DNA of 7,158 bases, taken from the NCBI GenBank assembly GCA_018623405.1, contig JAAZVO010000134.1, positions 1 to 7,158 of the forward strand. The letters run 5' to 3'. The position numbers and the translations under genes were made by a program. Below the pieces are notes generated by a model, which did no database searches, was not told where the DNA came from, and saw only the letters and a list, made by a program, of their open reading frames with translations. Shown piece after piece: positions 4,650 through 7,158 of the stretch. This DNA comes from Crocinitomicaceae bacterium. Lineage in GTDB: Bacteria; Bacteroidota; Bacteroidia; Flavobacteriales_G; Salibacteraceae. Position 1 is the stretch's first letter; every line of letters begins with the position of its first letter.

Positions 4650-6569
4650 ATGAGTAAAATAATAGGAATTGATTTAGGAACAACCAACTCATGTGTAGCA
4701 GTTATGGAAGGTAACGAGCCTGTTGTAATTGCAAACAGTGAGGGAAAAAGAACAACTCCATCAATTGTTGGATTTGTAAAAGATGGTGAAAGAAAAATTG
4801 GAGATCCTGCCAAAAGACAAGCGATAACGAATCCTGAAAAAACTATTAATTCTATTAAGAGATTTATGGGTTTATCTTATGCTGAAATTCAAGGAGAAGA
4901 CTCTAGAGTTTCTTATAAGATTGTTAATGATAAGAACTTACCAAAAGTAAAAATTGACGATAGAAACTATACTGCGCAAGAAATCTCAGCAATGGTTCTT
5001 CAAAAAATGAAGAAAACTGCTGAAGATTATTTAGGTCATGAAGTTACCGAGGCAGTTATTACAGTACCTGCATATTTTAACGATTCCCAAAGGCAAGCAA
5101 CCAAAGAAGCAGGTGAAATTGCTGGTTTAAAAGTTAAAAGAATTATTAATGAGCCAACAGCAGCTTCTTTGGCTTATGGTATGGATAAAAAGGGTTCTGA
5201 TTTAAAAATTGCTGTTTTCGATTGTGGTGGTGGAACACACGACGTTTCTGTTTTAGAATTAGGTGATGGTGTTTTTGAAGTAAAATCAACTGATGGTGAT
5301 ACTCACCTAGGTGGAGATGACTTTGACAATGTAATTATTGATTGGTTGGCAGATGAATTTAAGGCAGATGAAAATATTGACTTAAGAAAAGACCCAATGG
5401 CGCTTCAAAGGTTAAAAGAAGCTGCAGAAAAAGCTAAAATCGAATTGTCTAGCTCTACTTCTACAGAAATTAACCTTCCTTATATTATGCCGGTAGATGG
5501 TGTTCCAAAACACTTAGTTAGAACATTGTCAAGAGCTAAATTCGAGCAATTAGCAGACAGCCTTATCCAAAGAACTATTGAACCTGCAAAATCTGCATTA
5601 GAAAAAGCAGGAATGAAGCCAAGTGATATTGATGAGGTTATTTTAGTTGGCGGTTCTACAAGAATTCCTGCAATTCAAGAAGCAGTTAAAAAATTCTTCG
5701 GAAAAGAGCCATCTAAAGGAGTTAACCCTGATGAGGTAGTTGCAATTGGTGCAGCAATTCAAGGTGGTGTTTTAACCGGTGAGGTAAAAGATTTATTGTT
5801 GTTAGATGTTACTCCTCTTTCATTAGGAATTGAAACTATGGGAGGTGTAATGACTAAATTAATTGAGGCAAATACTACCATTCCAACAAAAAAGTCAGAA
5901 ACTTTCTCTACTGCATCAGACAATCAGCCATCGGTAGAAATCCATGTGTTGCAAGGTGAAAGACCAATGGCAAACCAAAACAGAACTATTGGAAGGTTTC
6001 ACTTAGATGGAATTCCACCTGCACCAAGAGGTGTACCTCAAATTGAAGTTACTTTTGATATTGATGCCAATGGTATTTTAAATGTATCGGCAAAAGATAA
6101 GGCTACAAATAAAGAGCAAAGTATTAGAATTGAGGCTTCTACAGGTCTTTCTCAAGACGAGATTGAAAAAATGAAAAAAGAAGCTGAGGCTAATGCAGAT
6201 ACCGACAAAAAAGCTAGAGAAAAAGTAGATAAATTAAACGCTGCAGATAATTTAATTTTCCAAACAGATAAGCAATTAAAAGAGTTTGGTGATAAAATTC
6301 CTGCAGATAAGAAAAAGCCAATTGAAGATGCTTTAGAAGAGTTGAAAAAGGCACATCAAAGTCAAGATATTGCAGCTATTGATGCTTCAATGGAAAAGCT
6401 AAATACTGTTTTCCAAGCGGCTTCTCAAGAAATGTATAATGCTCAGCAACAAGCTCAAGGTCAACCAGGTGCAGATCCGAACGCGGCTGCAGGAGGCAAT
6501 GATGCTAAAGGTGCCGATGATGAAGTAACTGACGTTGATTTCGAAGAAGTTACAGATGATAAAAAATAA
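4650..6569 (+). CDS. dnaK: Molecular chaperone DnaK (Hsp70)
   Basis: DnaK is the cytoplasmic ATP-dependent chaperone that works with DnaJ and GrpE. The protein is complete at 639 residues. The nucleotide-binding domain opens with the phosphate-1 motif GIDLGTTNSCVAV (6-18). Lys70 in IKRFMG is the expected catalytic Lys, and the NEPTAAS motif (167-173), the phosphate-2 loop DCGGGTHD (191-198) and VGGSTRIPAIQ (333-343) follow. The loop after residue 73 is of the long, GrpE-responsive type. The interdomain linker is DLLLLDVTPL (381-390). The substrate-binding beta domain comes next (from SLGIET), with VLQGERPMANQN and FDIDANGILNVSAKDKAT. An alpha-helical lid and a Gln/Gly/Ala-rich tail then lead to the conserved acidic end DVDFEEVTDDKK. 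Cys192 and His197 replace the more common Leu and Phe. The ATG at 4650 has an A-rich leader without a Shine-Dalgarno sequence. No grpE, dnaJ or hrcA is adjacent, and the gene ends with its own terminator, so it is probably monocistronic. Confidence 0.99.
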   Translation: MSKIIGIDLGTTNSCVAVMEGNEPVVIANSEGKRTTPSIVGFVKDGERKIGDPAKRQAITNPEKTINSIKRFMGLSYAEIQGEDSRVSYKIVNDKNLPKVKIDDRNYTAQEISAMVLQKMKKTAEDYLGHEVTEAVITVPAYFNDSQRQATKEAGEIAGLKVKRIINEPTAASLAYGMDKKGSDLKIAVFDCGGGTHDVSVLELGDGVFEVKSTDGDTHLGGDDFDNVIIDWLADEFKADENIDLRKDPMALQRLKEAAEKAKIELSSSTSTEINLPYIMPVDGVPKHLVRTLSRAKFEQLADSLIQRTIEPAKSALEKAGMKPSDIDEVILVGGSTRIPAIQEAVKKFFGKEPSKGVNPDEVVAIGAAIQGGVLTGEVKDLLLLDVTPLSLGIETMGGVMTKLIEANTTIPTKKSETFSTASDNQPSVEIHVLQGERPMANQNRTIGRFHLDGIPPAPRGVPQIEVTFDIDANGILNVSAKDKATNKEQSIRIEASTGLSQDEIEKMKKEAEANADTDKKAREKVDKLNAADNLIFQTDKQLKEFGDKIPADKKKPIEDALEELKKAHQSQDIAAIDASMEKLNTVFQAASQEMYNAQQQAQGQPGADPNAAAGGNDAKGADDEVTDVDFEEVTDDKK

Positions 6570-6591
6570 TCCTAATTAGCGATTACTTTTG

Positions 6592-6626
6592 AAACCCCCG
6601 AACTAACCTTCGGGGGTTTTTTATTT
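6592..6626 (+). terminator. Intrinsic terminator of dnaK
   Basis: AAACCCCCGAA (6592-6602) pairs perfectly with TTCGGGGGTTT (6609-6619) around the loop CTAACC, giving an 11-bp stem with a five-GC core. A T-rich run follows (TTTTTTATTT, 6617-6626). It begins 22 bp after the dnaK stop. The opposite strand has only a short, interrupted T run, so it should act mainly on dnaK transcription. Confidence 0.95.
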
Positions 6627-6628
6627 TG

Positions 6629-6688
6629 ATGAAAAAGATGCAACGTTTAGAGAACTACCGCCAAGTTAGGTTGTTATGTAGCCAATGA
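6629..6688 (+). other. Short 19-codon ORF overlapping the transporter start (possible leader ORF)
   Basis: An ATG just after the terminator T-run opens a frame for MKKMQRLENYRQVRLLCSQ. Its TGA stop at 6686-6688 overlaps the transporter ATG at 6685 as ATGA, the same arrangement as at the priA/barrel junction. It could be a translated leader coupled to the transporter. It is too short to show coding bias, shows no run of one amino acid as in attenuation leaders, and may be chance. Confidence 0.2.
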
Positions 6689-7158
6689 AAGAGAAAAAGT
6701 TAGCCAAAAGAACTTTGCTGATGTTGGCACTGCTAACCTTATTTGCAGTATTCCAACTACCTAACTTACTTTTTAACTACGATTTCGAGAAGTTTTTTCC
6801 GCAAGGAGATAAAGACCTCGATTTCTTTTTGGAGTATAGAGAAAGGTTTGCTCCTGATACCGAATTTATTTTAGTTGGTATTGAACGAAGCACATCTATA
6901 TTCAATCAAGATTTTCTAAAAGAAGTTGATAGGCTTACCGATTCATTGGCTACTTTACCTTACGTTACAAATGTTCAATCGCCTACAAGAATAAAGATGC
7001 CAATTGTAGGTCCATTTGGGTTAATTGAAGTACCCTACATACATCTTAACAAGCCCGAATTATTCCCTAAAGATTCAATAAGAATATTTCAATCTGAAGA
7101 AATGGTGGGGAGCTTTTTCTCCAGTGATGCCAAGGCTATTTCTATTCTAATTAATACA
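6685..7158 (+). CDS. MMPL/RND-superfamily exporter, N-terminal part, cut at the right edge
   Basis: The frame is open from the ATG at 6685 to the right edge (158 codons). It starts with a basic segment (MKEKKLAKR) followed by one transmembrane helix at about residues 10-32 (TLLMLALLTLFAVFQLPNLL). A soluble extracytoplasmic segment follows, beginning FNYDFEKFFPQGDKDLDFF and continuing EYRERFAPDTEFILVGIE. This N-terminal helix, the FFP-x-GD motif and the alternating segment after it are typical of the predicted RND-type exporters (MMPL family, COG1033), usually around 750-800 aa with twelve helices. They are often linked to export of lipids or other hydrophobic molecules. The substrate cannot be inferred. 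The start is fixed by an in-frame TAG just upstream (6679-6681). It lies 58 bp after the dnaK terminator, so it should have its own promoter, but I see no good TAnnTTTG element there. Confidence 0.85.
   Translation, partial: MKEKKLAKRTLLMLALLTLFAVFQLPNLLFNYDFEKFFPQGDKDLDFFLEYRERFAPDTEFILVGIERSTSIFNQDFLKEVDRLTDSLATLPYVTNVQSPTRIKMPIVGPFGLIEVPYIHLNKPELFPKDSIRIFQSEEMVGSFFSSDAKAISILINT

Noticed and set aside
4619..4813. 64-codon minus-strand ORF at the start of dnaK
   Set aside because: It is opposite the conserved DnaK N-terminus and has no independent support.
1..7158. A novel defence, mobile or biosynthetic system
   Set aside because: All sizeable frames belong to recognisable housekeeping or envelope families; no transposase, integrase, repeat array, toxin-antitoxin pair or RNA gene is visible.

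Overview
The window looks like ordinary core chromosome from an AT-rich member of the Bacteroidota, probably Flavobacteriales or a relative. The evidence is a low GC content and A-rich leaders without clear Shine-Dalgarno sequences. There is also an outer-membrane protein whose signal peptide ends in Ala-Gln, a short lipoprotein signal followed by acidic residues, and a DnaK carrying the GGGTHDVS variant that I associate with this phylum. The phylum assignment is inferred from protein character, not from a marker search.

Layout: (1) Positions 2-823 hold the 3' third of priA (replication-restart helicase), cut by the left edge. (2) Positions 820-1757 hold an outer-membrane beta-barrel gene resembling the DUF6089 group. 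It overlaps priA by ATGA and is split into two open frames by an apparent one-base loss near 1441-1446. (3) On the minus strand, panB (pantothenate synthesis) is followed after 3 bp by an RluA-type pseudouridine synthase. The synthase gene ends 15 bp inside the barrel gene, so the two transcription units converge with no spacer. (4) A 148-bp divergent intergenic region (3273-3420) holds a perfect 22-bp palindrome and a good Bacteroidota -7 promoter element. (5) A putative lipoprotein gene runs from 3421 to 4512. (6) A 137-bp leader (4513-4649) with a near-perfect inverted repeat and a repeated TGTCATA motif precedes a complete dnaK (4650-6569), which ends in a strong intrinsic terminator. (7) A membrane transporter of the MMPL/RND exporter group starts at 6685 and runs off the right edge; a 19-codon ORF overlaps its start.

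The genes are mostly unrelated housekeeping functions: replication restart, vitamin B5/CoA synthesis, RNA modification, protein folding, and envelope proteins. I see no tRNA, rRNA, CRISPR array, insertion sequence, phage gene or defence system, and no evidence of a novel multi-gene system. The parts most worth checking are the frameshift in the barrel gene, the 22-bp palindrome, the repeat structures in front of dnaK, and the unusual phosphate-loop residues of DnaK.
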